Source: J029 sp964482495
Lineage (GTDB): Bacteria > Planctomycetota > UBA1135
Assembly (NCBI GenBank): GCA_964482495.1
Contig: CAYZXS010000016.1
Span: 1 to 64,000, forward strand
DNA: 64,000 nt
Direction: 5' to 3'
Below are positions 8,114 through 18,670 of the stretch, in pieces (positions within the stretch are counted from its first letter, which is position 1; every line of letters starts with the position of its first letter). The translations under genes were made by a program, and so were the position numbers. Below the pieces are notes generated by a model. It was not told where the DNA came from. It saw nothing but the letters and a program-made list of their open reading frames with translations, and made no database searches.

Positions 8114-8148
8114 GCCGGGCTCGATCCCCGCATCCTGAGCCGCTCCCG

Positions 8149-10812
<2,664 letters not shown>

Positions 10813-10878
10813 CCCGCGCGTCTGAATCGCGACAATACGGGGCCCCCTTTTGGGTCCCGGACCCCGAATTGCCGAGTC

Positions 10879-11061
10879 ATGGCCAATCCGAAGAGAAAGC
10901 ACTCCCATTCCCGCTCGCGCAAGGTGCGCGCGGGCCTGCGCAAGCCCAACGTGTCCTTGCGCGACTGCCCGCGCTGCGGCTCCAGCGGCCGCCCGCACAC
11001 CGTCTGTGAGAACTGCGGTCACTACGCTGGCCGCGAGGTCGTCGAGAAGGACGAGTTCTAG
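10879..11061 (+). CDS. rpmF: 50S ribosomal protein L32
   Basis: This 60-aa protein has the typical MANPKRKHSHSRSRKVRAG start. It carries four zinc-ligand cysteines (C30, C33, C43, C46), so it is the zinc-binding L32 form. It lies directly upstream of plsX, the conserved rpmF-plsX-fab arrangement linking ribosome and lipid synthesis genes. A GACAAT -10-like hexamer lies at 10831-10836. Confidence 0.97.
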   Translation: MANPKRKHSHSRSRKVRAGLRKPNVSLRDCPRCGSSGRPHTVCENCGHYAGREVVEKDEF

Positions 11062-11070
11062 GCCGGTCCG

Positions 11071-12072
11071 GTGCGCATCGCCGTTGACATCCTCGGTGGC
11101 GACCACGCTCCGGGCGAGATCCTGAAGGGGATCGCGGCCGCGCTGCAGGACGATTTCCGGGCCGAGGAGCTGCTCCTGGCCGGCCCGCCGGAGGTCATCG
11201 AGAGCGGTCTCCGCGAGTACGGCGCCGACGACATCCCGGCCATCCTGGCCACCGAGGATGTCATCGAGTCGCACGAGAAGCCGACCAAGGCGCTCAAGAC
11301 CAAGCCGCACGCGACCATCAACCTGTGCGTGGGCGCGGTCAAGCAGGGCCACGCCGGGGGACTGATCTCCTTCGGCAACACCGGCGCCGCGGTGGCCGCC
11401 TCGACCTTCGGCCTGGGCATGCTCCCGGGCATGAAGCGACCGGGCATCTCGGTCGTTCTGACCGGATCCGCCGGCAAGATCGTGCTGCTCGACGCCGGCG
11501 CCAACCCGGGCGCCAAGCCGCTGCACCTGTTCCAGTACGCCGCGGCCGGCACCGCCTTCGCCCGGGACATGCACGGCATCCCCGAACCCCGGGTCGGCTT
11601 GCTCAACATCGGCGGCGAGGCCGGAAAGGGCAGCCCAGTGGTCAAGGAGACCCACGCCATGCTCGAGCAGTCCTCGCTGACCTTCGCCGGCAACGTCGAG
11701 GGACAAGAGCTGTTCGCTGGCGTGGCCGACGTGCTGGTGACGGACGGTTTCGTGGGCAACATGATCCTGAAGGTGGTCGAGGGCTTCGTCGAGTACGTGG
11801 TCCGGGAGAGCCACGCCGAGAAGTCGGCCGAGCTCCGGGACACCTTCCGCCGGCTTTTTGGCGCGGCAGACTTCGCTGATGTCGGAGGCGCTACACTCCT
11901 AGGGGTGGACGGCGTTGTCCTCATCGGACATGGTCGCTCCCACGCCAATGCCGTCGCCCCGGCGCTTCGCGCCGTGCGGGGTGACATCGAAGCTGGTGTC
12001 AACCGTCACATCATCGAAGCACTCCGAGCCGAGGCTCCGGACTCGGCCTCACACGGGGCAGAGCGGGGCTAA
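11071..12072 (+). CDS. plsX: Phosphate acyltransferase PlsX
   Basis: PlsX converts acyl-ACP to acyl-phosphate, the first committed step of phospholipid synthesis. The GTG start follows the rpmF stop by 9 nt and gives MRIAVDILGGDHAPGEILKG, the classic N-terminus. GNTGAAVAASTFGLGMLPGM, LLDAGANPGAKPLHL and VTDGFVGNMILKVVEG are family hallmarks. Length is 333 aa. Confidence 0.97.
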   Translation: MRIAVDILGGDHAPGEILKGIAAALQDDFRAEELLLAGPPEVIESGLREYGADDIPAILATEDVIESHEKPTKALKTKPHATINLCVGAVKQGHAGGLISFGNTGAAVAASTFGLGMLPGMKRPGISVVLTGSAGKIVLLDAGANPGAKPLHLFQYAAAGTAFARDMHGIPEPRVGLLNIGGEAGKGSPVVKETHAMLEQSSLTFAGNVEGQELFAGVADVLVTDGFVGNMILKVVEGFVEYVVRESHAEKSAELRDTFRRLFGAADFADVGGATLLGVDGVVLIGHGRSHANAVAPALRAVRGDIEAGVNRHIIEALRAEAPDSASHGAERG

Positions 12073-12076
12073 GCCC

Positions 12077-13060
12077 ATGGCGGTCCCCGTTGGCATCGCC
12101 AGCGTTGGTCACTTCGTGCCCGACCGGGTGATCGGCAACGACCACTTCGCGGGCTACCTGGACACCAGCGACGAGTGGATCCGGCAGCGCTCCGGCATCC
12201 AGCAGCGGCGCTGGCTGGAGGACGGCCAGACCACCTCGGACATGTTCATCGCCGCCGGCCGGCAGGCGCTGGAGCGCGCCGGGCTGGACCCGTCCGAGGT
12301 CGACCTGATCGTCTGCGGCACGGTCTCCGGCGACTACCTGTTCCCGGCCACCGCCTGCGTGGTGCAGGACGCCCTCGGCTGCAGCCGGGCGGGCGCCTTC
12401 GACGTCAGCGCCGCCTGCCCAGGCTTCTTGTTCGCGCTCTCCACCGGCGCCCAGTTCGTCGGCTCTGGCACCTACCAGAACGTGCTCGTGATCGGCGGCG
12501 AGGCCCTGTCGCGGATCACCGACCACAACGACCGGAGCTCGGTCGTGCTCTTCGGCGACGGCGCCGGCGCCGCCCTCCTGCAGCCGCACGAGGTCTGCCA
12601 GCAGGGCCTGATCGAGGACCTGCTGCTCGGCACCGACGGCTCGGGCGCCGAGCTGATCATCCGCCCGCACGGTGGCGCCAAGGCGCCCACGACCGCCGAA
12701 TCCCTCGCGGACGGCACGCACCTGCTGCGCATGAAGGGCCGCGAGGTCTACCGCTTCGCGGTCGAGAAGATGACCCACATCATGGAGTGGGCCATGGAGG
12801 GCCAGAACCCGCTCGAGCTGGGCTGGGTGGTGCCGCACCAGGTCAACGCCCGGATCCTCGAGACCGCCACCGAGCGGCTGGCGATCCCGCGCGAGAAGGT
12901 GGTGGTCAACATCGACCGCCTCGGCAACACCTCCGCCGCCTCGATCCCGATCATCCTCTCCGAGCTCTGGGAGCAGAAGAAGTTGGAAGAAGGAAAGTTC
13001 CTCGTGCTGGCGACCTTCGGCGCCGGCCTGACCTGGGCGGGGGCCCGCGTCCGATGGTGA
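12077..13060 (+). CDS. fabH: 3-oxoacyl-ACP synthase III (FabH)
   Basis: FabH condenses an acyl-CoA starter with malonyl-ACP to begin fatty-acid synthesis. The 327-aa protein has the catalytic triad: Cys114 in DVSAACPGFL, His in VPHQVNARILE, and Asn in GNTSAASIP. The frame is open further upstream inside plsX, but the ATG at 12077, 4 nt after the plsX stop, gives the normal start MAVPVGIASVGHFVPD. Its 3' end overlaps the fabD start. Confidence 0.97.
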   Translation: MAVPVGIASVGHFVPDRVIGNDHFAGYLDTSDEWIRQRSGIQQRRWLEDGQTTSDMFIAAGRQALERAGLDPSEVDLIVCGTVSGDYLFPATACVVQDALGCSRAGAFDVSAACPGFLFALSTGAQFVGSGTYQNVLVIGGEALSRITDHNDRSSVVLFGDGAGAALLQPHEVCQQGLIEDLLLGTDGSGAELIIRPHGGAKAPTTAESLADGTHLLRMKGREVYRFAVEKMTHIMEWAMEGQNPLELGWVVPHQVNARILETATERLAIPREKVVVNIDRLGNTSAASIPIILSELWEQKKLEEGKFLVLATFGAGLTWAGARVRW

Positions 13061-14016
13061 CCGGCCCCGGCCTGCTGCTGCCCGGCCAGGGCGCCCAGGG
13101 CGTCGGCATGGGCGCCGACTTCGCCGCCGCCAGCGCCGCCGCCAAGGCGCGTTTCGCGCAGGCGGACGAGGTCCTGGGCATCCCGCTCACCCAGCTGTGC
13201 TTCGAGGGTCCGCTCGAGGAGCTGACCAAGACCGACGTCGCCCAGCCGGCGATCTACGTCTGCGGCATGGCCGCCCTGGCAGCCCTCGAGGAGCGCCTCG
13301 GTCGCCCGCTCGAGCCCTCCATGGCCGCCGGCCTGTCCCTGGGCGAGTACACCGCCCTGGCCGCCGCCGGCGCCTTGTCCTTCGAGGACGGCCTGCGGCT
13401 GGTGCGCCTGCGCGGCGCCGCCATGCAGGACGCCAGCGACGCCAAGCCCTCGTCGATGACCTCGGTCATGGGCGGGGAGACCGCCGACCTGGAGCGGCTG
13501 TGCGCCGAGGTCCAGGCCGAGACCGGCGCCGTCTGCCAGGTCGCCAACCTGAACAGCCCGGGGCAGACCGTGGTCAGCGGTGAGATCGCCGCCCTCGACC
13601 GCTTCGAGGAGCGCGCCCCCGAGGCCGGCGCCAAGCGCGCCGTCCGCCTGAACGTCGCCGGCGCCTTCCACAGCGAGGTCATGCGGCCGGCCGCCGAGCG
13701 GCTCGGCGCCGCCCTGGCCGAGACCGCCTTCCAGGCGCCCTGCTGCCCGGTGTGGCAGAACGCCACCGCCGCCCCCGAGACCGACCCGGACCGGCTGCGC
13801 GCCAACCTGATGGCGCAGCTGACCGCGCCGGTGCGGTGGGAGGAGTCCTTCCGCGGCATGGTCGAGGCCGCCGGCGAGACGCCCTTCCTCGAGCCGGCGC
13901 CCGGCCGGGTCCTGGCCGGCCTGGCGCGCAAGATCGTGCGCGGCACCAAGGTCCACTCCCTCCACGAGGCCGGCGCCTTGGAGGGCCTGACCGGCGAGCT
14001 GTCCGCGCCCGCCTGA
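13054..14016 (+). CDS. fabD: Malonyl-CoA:ACP transacylase (FabD)
   Basis: FabD moves malonyl groups from CoA to ACP. The 320-aa protein begins GPGLLLPGQGAQGVGMG and has the nucleophile elbow GLSLGEYTAL with Ser near residue 96, plus the later AFHSEVM histidine motif. The ATG at 13054 (or the GTG directly after it) overlaps the last codons of fabH, so the two are translationally coupled. The frame is open far upstream inside fabH, but that part is a shadow. Confidence 0.95.
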   Translation: MVTGPGLLLPGQGAQGVGMGADFAAASAAAKARFAQADEVLGIPLTQLCFEGPLEELTKTDVAQPAIYVCGMAALAALEERLGRPLEPSMAAGLSLGEYTALAAAGALSFEDGLRLVRLRGAAMQDASDAKPSSMTSVMGGETADLERLCAEVQAETGAVCQVANLNSPGQTVVSGEIAALDRFEERAPEAGAKRAVRLNVAGAFHSEVMRPAAERLGAALAETAFQAPCCPVWQNATAAPETDPDRLRANLMAQLTAPVRWEESFRGMVEAAGETPFLEPAPGRVLAGLARKIVRGTKVHSLHEAGALEGLTGELSAPA

Positions 14017-14064
14017 GCGGCGCCGCGGCTCCTCGTCCCTACCCTCGAACCTGACCGCATCCGG

Positions 14065-14808
14065 ATGGAACTCCAAGAGCAACGCGTCCTCGTCACCGGT
14101 GCCTCCCGCGGCATCGGCAAGGCCATCGCCGTCGAACTCGCCGCCCAGGGCGCCCGCGTCGCCGGGCTCGCCACGCGGCTCGAGAACCTCGAGGCCACCG
14201 GAAGGGAGGTCGAGGCGGCCGGCGGCGGCTTCCTGCCCTTGGCCGGCGACATCGCCGATCCCGCCACCGCCGCCGCCTGCGTCGCCGCCATGACCGAGCA
14301 GTGGGGGGGCGTCGACTGCCTGGTGGCCAACGCCGGCATCACCAAGGACGGCCTGCTGATGCGGATGTCGGCCGAGGACTTCGGCTCGGTGGTCGCGACC
14401 AACCTGGGCGGCGCCTTCCACTTCCTGAAGGCCGTGACCCGGCCGATGATGAAGGCCCGCGCCGGCCGCGTGGTCCTGATCGGCTCGGTGGTGGCCAGCG
14501 TCGGCAACCCTGGCCAGGCCAATTACTGCGCCGCCAAGGCCGGCCTGCACGGCCTGGCCCGCTCCGCCGCCCTGGAGCTGGGCGGAAGGGGAATCACCGT
14601 CAATGTCGTGGCCCCGGGCTTCATCGAGACCGATATGACCTCCGATCTGCCGGAGGCCGCCCGCGACGCCATGACCGCCAAGATCGCCCTGGGGCGCCCG
14701 GGGAGGCCCGAGGACGTCGCCGGAGCGGTCCGTTTCCTGGCCGGGCCCATGGGAGCCTACGTCACCGGGCAGGTGCTGCTCGTGGACGGGGGGCTTTCCC
14801 TGGGTTGA
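14065..14808 (+). CDS. fabG: 3-oxoacyl-ACP reductase (FabG)
   Basis: This NADPH-dependent short-chain dehydrogenase reduces 3-oxoacyl-ACP in the elongation cycle. The 247-aa protein has the GASRGIGKA cofactor motif (residues 12-20), NAGIT, the catalytic Ser in IGSVVAS, the YCAAK Tyr/Lys pair near residue 153, and VVAPGFIETDMT. It lies between fabD and acpP, which favours the fatty-acid role over the many SDR paralogs. A TACCCT hexamer sits 19 nt upstream of the ATG. Confidence 0.95.
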   Translation: MELQEQRVLVTGASRGIGKAIAVELAAQGARVAGLATRLENLEATGREVEAAGGGFLPLAGDIADPATAAACVAAMTEQWGGVDCLVANAGITKDGLLMRMSAEDFGSVVATNLGGAFHFLKAVTRPMMKARAGRVVLIGSVVASVGNPGQANYCAAKAGLHGLARSAALELGGRGITVNVVAPGFIETDMTSDLPEAARDAMTAKIALGRPGRPEDVAGAVRFLAGPMGAYVTGQVLLVDGGLSLG

Positions 14809-14817
14809 GGCCGTTCC

Positions 14818-14823
14818 TACAAT
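14818..14823 (+). promoter_or_regulatory. -10-like hexamer before acpP (TACAAT)
   Basis: TACAAT lies just after the fabG stop. It would give acpP its own promoter with a leader of about 80 nt containing an imperfect GC-rich hairpin (roughly 14837-14860). Confidence 0.4.
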
Positions 14824-14908
14824 CTGCGCCCCCAGCAGGCCGGAACCCCTCCGGGCCTGTTTCCCTGTGACCCGGCCTACCCCGCCCGGATCCCCTCTGG
14901 AGAACGAA

Positions 14909-15148
14909 GTGAGCGACGTCCAAGAGAAGGTCTACGAGATCATCTGCGAGCACATGGGTGCTTCGCGCGACAAGCTGGCCCCCGAGACCAGCTTCATCAA
15001 CGACCTCGGTGCTGACAGCCTCGATACCGTGGAACTGGTGATGGAGTTCGAAAGCGCTTTCGACATCACCATCCCCGACGAGGATGCCGAGAAGATCCAA
15101 ACCGTCGGCGACGCCGTCACCTACATCACCTCCAAGGTCGGCAGCTGA
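14909..15148 (+). CDS. acpP: Acyl carrier protein
   Basis: This 79-aa acidic carrier protein holds growing acyl chains on a 4'-phosphopantetheine attached to Ser37 in GADSLDTVEL. The start is the GTG at 14909, placed 8 nt after a GGAG ribosome site. An upstream in-frame extension (from 14867) is unlike any ACP. It lies in the usual fabG-acpP-fabF order. Confidence 0.97.
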   Translation: MSDVQEKVYEIICEHMGASRDKLAPETSFINDLGADSLDTVELVMEFESAFDITIPDEDAEKIQTVGDAVTYITSKVGS

Positions 15149-15181
15149 GCTTCGGCTCGGTTCCGGACCGTCGAGGAACGG

Positions 15182-16444
15182 ATGTCCCCGTCCCAGCACC
15201 GCGTCGTCGTGACCGGGGTGGGAGCGATCACTCCGCTCGCCAGCGGCGCCCAGGTCAATTTCGACCGGCTGCTGGCGGGGGAGAGCGGCATCGCGCCCAT
15301 CACCAAGTTCGACCCCAGCGATCAGGGAACCCGGATCGCGGGCGAGGTCTTCGGCAAGACCTACCAGGCCGAGGAGCACTTCGACCGCCAGGAACTGCGG
15401 CGGCTCGATCCCTTCAGCCAGATCGGTCTCGTCGCCGCCCGCGAGGCGATGGCGGACGCCGGCCTGGAGAAGGGCAGCTTCGATCCGCTGCGCGGCGGCA
15501 CCATCCTGGGGTCGGGCATCGGCGGCATCAACACCACGCTGTCCGGCTACGACACCATCAACGCCGGCGGACCCCGGAGGGTGACCCCCTTCTACGTGCC
15601 CAACCTGATGCCCAACGCCCTGCCGGGCAACGTGGCCATCGAGTTCGGGCTGGCCGGGCCCTGCTTCCTGACCGCCTCGGCCTGCGCCTCCAGCGGCCAC
15701 GCCATCGGCCTGGCCATGCGGGAGATCCGCGACGGCCGCGCCGACGTGGTGGTCACCGGGGGCACGGAGGCCAGCCTGGTCCCCGTGACCTTGGCCGGCT
15801 TCAGCCGCCTGCGCGCCTTGAGCACGCGGAACGACGAGCCCGAGGCCGCCTCGCGCCCCTTCGACCGCGACCGGGACGGCTTCGTCCTGGGCGACGGCGG
15901 CGCCATCCTGGTGCTCGAGTCCGAGGCACACGCCAAGGCCCGCGGCGCCCGCGTCTACTGCGAGATGGCCGGCTTCGGCCAGAGCGACGACGCCGGCCAC
16001 ATCACCGCCCCCGACGAGACCGGTCAGCGGCCGTCGCTGGCGATGACCTACGCCATGGCCGACGGTGGCATCGACCCCTCCGAGGTCGACTACATCAACG
16101 CTCACGGCACCTCTACCCAGCTCAACGACCAGATGGAGACCCAGGCGATCAAGCTCGCCCTGGGGGAGGAGGCCGCCCGCGCGACGGCGATCTCCTCGAC
16201 CAAGTCGATGGTCGGCCACCTGCTGGGCGGAGCCTCCGCCATCGAGGCGGTGGTCGCGGCGCTGACGCTGCACCGCGGCGTCGCCCACGGCACCAAGAAC
16301 CTCGAGAACCCCGACGTCGAGAACGGCTGCGATCTCGACTACATCCCCGAGCTGCGCCGAGAAGGCACGTTCCGGGCTGCCCTGTCGAATTCCTTCGGCT
16401 TCGGCGGCCACAACGTCTGCCTCGCCTTCCGCCGCAGCGAATGA
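15182..16444 (+). CDS. fabF: 3-oxoacyl-ACP synthase II (FabF)
   Basis: FabF elongates acyl-ACP by condensation with malonyl-ACP. The 420-aa protein begins RVVVTGVGAITPLASG. It has the active-site Cys in TASACASSGHAIG (about residue 170) and the two catalytic histidines in NAHGTSTQLND and KSMVGHLLGGASA. The C-terminal NSFGFGGHNVCLAF is standard. A GAGGAACGG ribosome site precedes the ATG. Confidence 0.97.
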   Translation: MSPSQHRVVVTGVGAITPLASGAQVNFDRLLAGESGIAPITKFDPSDQGTRIAGEVFGKTYQAEEHFDRQELRRLDPFSQIGLVAAREAMADAGLEKGSFDPLRGGTILGSGIGGINTTLSGYDTINAGGPRRVTPFYVPNLMPNALPGNVAIEFGLAGPCFLTASACASSGHAIGLAMREIRDGRADVVVTGGTEASLVPVTLAGFSRLRALSTRNDEPEAASRPFDRDRDGFVLGDGGAILVLESEAHAKARGARVYCEMAGFGQSDDAGHITAPDETGQRPSLAMTYAMADGGIDPSEVDYINAHGTSTQLNDQMETQAIKLALGEEAARATAISSTKSMVGHLLGGASAIEAVVAALTLHRGVAHGTKNLENPDVENGCDLDYIPELRREGTFRAALSNSFGFGGHNVCLAFRRSE

Positions 16445-16478
16445 CCGCGCCCGGGCGGCTCGCCGGGACCCCATAGCC

Positions 16479-16814
16479 GTGAAGCAGAAGTTCGCTGACG
16501 CGCTCCGCAGCTACCGCAAGGAGCTGTTCAAGATCCAGCACGACCCGAGTCAGCTCGAAGAGCTCACCAAGGACGCCCTCCATCAGTCGGAGGAGACGCT
16601 GGACAACGCTTACCACTACCACTTCCACAAGCTGCCGGACGCCTCCCGGGCCGAGATCATCAACATGATCAACAACTACACCCTGGAAGCGCTGCTGCCG
16701 CCGATCGTGGAGAAAATCACCCGCCGTCAGGTCCTGCTCGAGAAGCAGCTCGACCTGCTGGTCCACCTGCTCGAGGACGCCCTCGACAAGATCGGGGTCG
16801 AGGACGACAAGTGA
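16479..16814 (+). CDS. Small conserved-looking protein of unknown function
   Basis: This 111-aa soluble, helical and acidic protein starts at a GTG. It carries a histidine/tyrosine-rich patch (NAYHYHFHKLPD) and a predicted coiled or amphipathic C-terminal half (TRRQVLLEKQLDLLVHLLED). I recognise no family. Its stop overlaps the start of the pyrophosphorylase gene by 4 nt (GTGA), so the two products are probably made together. Confidence 0.7.
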   Translation: MKQKFADALRSYRKELFKIQHDPSQLEELTKDALHQSEETLDNAYHYHFHKLPDASRAEIINMINNYTLEALLPPIVEKITRRQVLLEKQLDLLVHLLEDALDKIGVEDDK

Positions 16815-18193
16815 CCCCGGAGGTGCCGACCGACCTTCAGGCCGCGCTCGACGAGCGCGGCCTGATTTCCGTTCTGGAGCCTGCGCGCCGGGCCGGAGGC
16901 GGGGCCACCGCCGCCCTGATCCGCGAGCTCCAGCAGTTGGACTGGCAGGTCCTCGACCGCCAGCGCCGCGCCCTCCAGGCCGGCGCGCCGGCCGCTCCGG
17001 GCGCCTTGGCGCCGCCGCCGCTGGCGCCGCCCTCCACCGACGCCGGTCCCGAGACCGCCGCCGCCGCCGCTGCCGGCTGGGAGGCCCTGCGGGCCGGCAG
17101 GGTGGCGCTCTGCACGGTGGCGGGGGGGCAGGCCTCCCGGCTGGGCTTCGACGGCCCCAAGGGCGCCTACCCGCTCGGGCCGGTGACCGGCGCCAGCCTG
17201 TTCCAGATGATGGCGGGCCAGGTGGCGAGGCTGCGGCAGCGCAGCGGGTCGCCGATCCCGTGGATCATCCAGACCGGGCCCGACAACCACCTCAGCACCC
17301 AGCGCTTCTTCGCCCGGCGGAACTGGTTCGGCCTCGGCAGCGCCAGCGTGAGCTTCGTCTGCCAGGGCACCTTGCCGGCATTGGATCCCGACGGCGGCCT
17401 GCTGCTTTCGGCGCCGGGGCGGTTGTTCCGCAACCCCGATGGCCACGGCGGCTTCTACCGAGCGCTCCAGGCCGGCGGCCTCTACGAGCAGCTCCGGCGC
17501 CAGGGCGTCGACCTGCTGTTCTACTGCCAGGTCGACAATCCGCTGGTGCGGATGGGGGACCCGGCCTTCCTCGGCCACCACCTGCTGCAGCAGGCCGAGA
17601 TGTCGGTGAAGGTGGTCGAGAAGACCGCGCCCGGCGAGAAGGTCGGCTTGGTCGCCCTGGTCGACGGCACCGCGTCCTGCATCGAGTACTCCGACCTCTC
17701 GGAGGAGCTCGCCGCCGAGCGCGCCGAGGACGGCGGCCTGCGCTTCCGCGCCGGCAACATCGCCATCCACGCCTTCGACCTCGGCTTCGCCGAGCGCATC
17801 GCCGGCTCCGAGCTGGAGCTGCACCTGGCCCGGAAGCAGGTCGCGGCCCTCGACGGCGGCCTCGACCCGGTGCTGCGGGACGGGGTCAAGTTCGAGACCT
17901 TCGTCTTCGACGCCCTGCCGCTGGCCGCTCGGGCGGTGGTCCAGATGTGCCCGCGCGAGGAGGAGTTCGCGCCGGTCAAGAACCGCAGCGGCAGCGACTC
18001 GATCCTGAGCTCGCGGCAGGCCCTCGACCGTCGCTCCCGCGCCTGGCTGGAAGGCGCCCCGGCGGGGGGTGACCTCCCCGAGGGCCGTTGGATCGAGCTG
18101 CAGGTCGGCGTGGCCCTCGACCGCGAGGACCTCCAGGACCGCGCCGACGCCTTGCGCCGCCGCTGCGGCGGAGCCTTGGTCGGGGTCGACTAG
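16811..18193 (+). CDS. UAP1-like UDP-sugar (UDP-GlcNAc) pyrophosphorylase
   Basis: This eukaryote-type UDPGP-family enzyme makes UDP-N-acetylhexosamine from the sugar-1-phosphate and UTP. The 460-aa protein has the nucleotide loop VAGGQASRLGFDGPKGAYPL, the metal/UTP motif FYCQVDNPLVRMGDP, GNIAIHAFDL, KFETFVFDALPLA and REEEFAPVKNRSGSDS, all in the order seen in UAP1. The loop has QAS where UAP1 has QGT. It differs from the usual bacterial GlmU, with no left-handed beta-helix. It follows fabF through the small coupled gene; the exact sugar is inferred. Confidence 0.87.
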   Translation: MTPEVPTDLQAALDERGLISVLEPARRAGGGATAALIRELQQLDWQVLDRQRRALQAGAPAAPGALAPPPLAPPSTDAGPETAAAAAAGWEALRAGRVALCTVAGGQASRLGFDGPKGAYPLGPVTGASLFQMMAGQVARLRQRSGSPIPWIIQTGPDNHLSTQRFFARRNWFGLGSASVSFVCQGTLPALDPDGGLLLSAPGRLFRNPDGHGGFYRALQAGGLYEQLRRQGVDLLFYCQVDNPLVRMGDPAFLGHHLLQQAEMSVKVVEKTAPGEKVGLVALVDGTASCIEYSDLSEELAAERAEDGGLRFRAGNIAIHAFDLGFAERIAGSELELHLARKQVAALDGGLDPVLRDGVKFETFVFDALPLAARAVVQMCPREEEFAPVKNRSGSDSILSSRQALDRRSRAWLEGAPAGGDLPEGRWIELQVGVALDREDLQDRADALRRRCGGALVGVD

Positions 18194-18260
18194 GGGGGCC
18201 CGGGTCCCTCCTGCGCCCAGTTGACCCTCACGCCGGGCGCTGGGACGATGGCGCCTTCAT

Positions 18261-18347
18261 GCCGGAGTGGCGGAATTGGCAGACGCGACGGATTCAAAAT
18301 CCGTTTCCCGCAAGGGAGTAGGGGTTCGAGTCCCCTCTCCGGCACCA
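18261..18347 (+). tRNA. tRNA-Leu (CAA)
   Basis: This is a class II tRNA with a long variable arm. The acceptor stem is GCCGGAG/CTCCGGC, and the anticodon stem ACGGA/TCCGT has loop TTCAAAA (anticodon CAA). The T-stem is GGGGT-type and CCA is encoded. Confidence 0.96.
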
Positions 18348-18670
18348 CCTGACCGAGCGGCGGAGCCGTCGGTCCTTCGATCGGCTCTGGTGCCCCTGCG
18401 AGCGGGGGCTCTCGGCGCCCGTTGAGGCCCAGCGGGGCTCCCAAGGGCCTCCAGGGGGCTCTCTGGACTGGCCTCCCCTCCCAGGCCGCGCCTCTGCCCG
18501 GTGGACCTCGGTCGAGGAAACCGGAATTTCGGCCGCCGGAGGCCTGGGCGGTCCTGGTTTTCATGGCATGATGGAGCCGCGGCCGCCTGAGCTTCGCAGG
18601 CGATGTCCATCCTCCCGCTGGGCGGTCGCGCTGTCTCATCCCCTGAAGTTCCCAACCAGGAGTGCCACGC
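18348..18670 (+). other. Intergenic region between tRNA-Leu and the FG-GAP gene
   Basis: I see no gene in this 323-nt stretch. It holds two GC-rich hairpins just after the tRNA (GAGCCG/CGGCTC at 18363-18387 and GCCCC/GGGGC at 18392-18409), without T-tracts. They could slow or end tRNA transcription. A possible but weak -10 (CATGAT, 18567-18572) and an AGGAG ribosome site (18657-18661) precede the FG-GAP gene. Confidence 0.5.
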
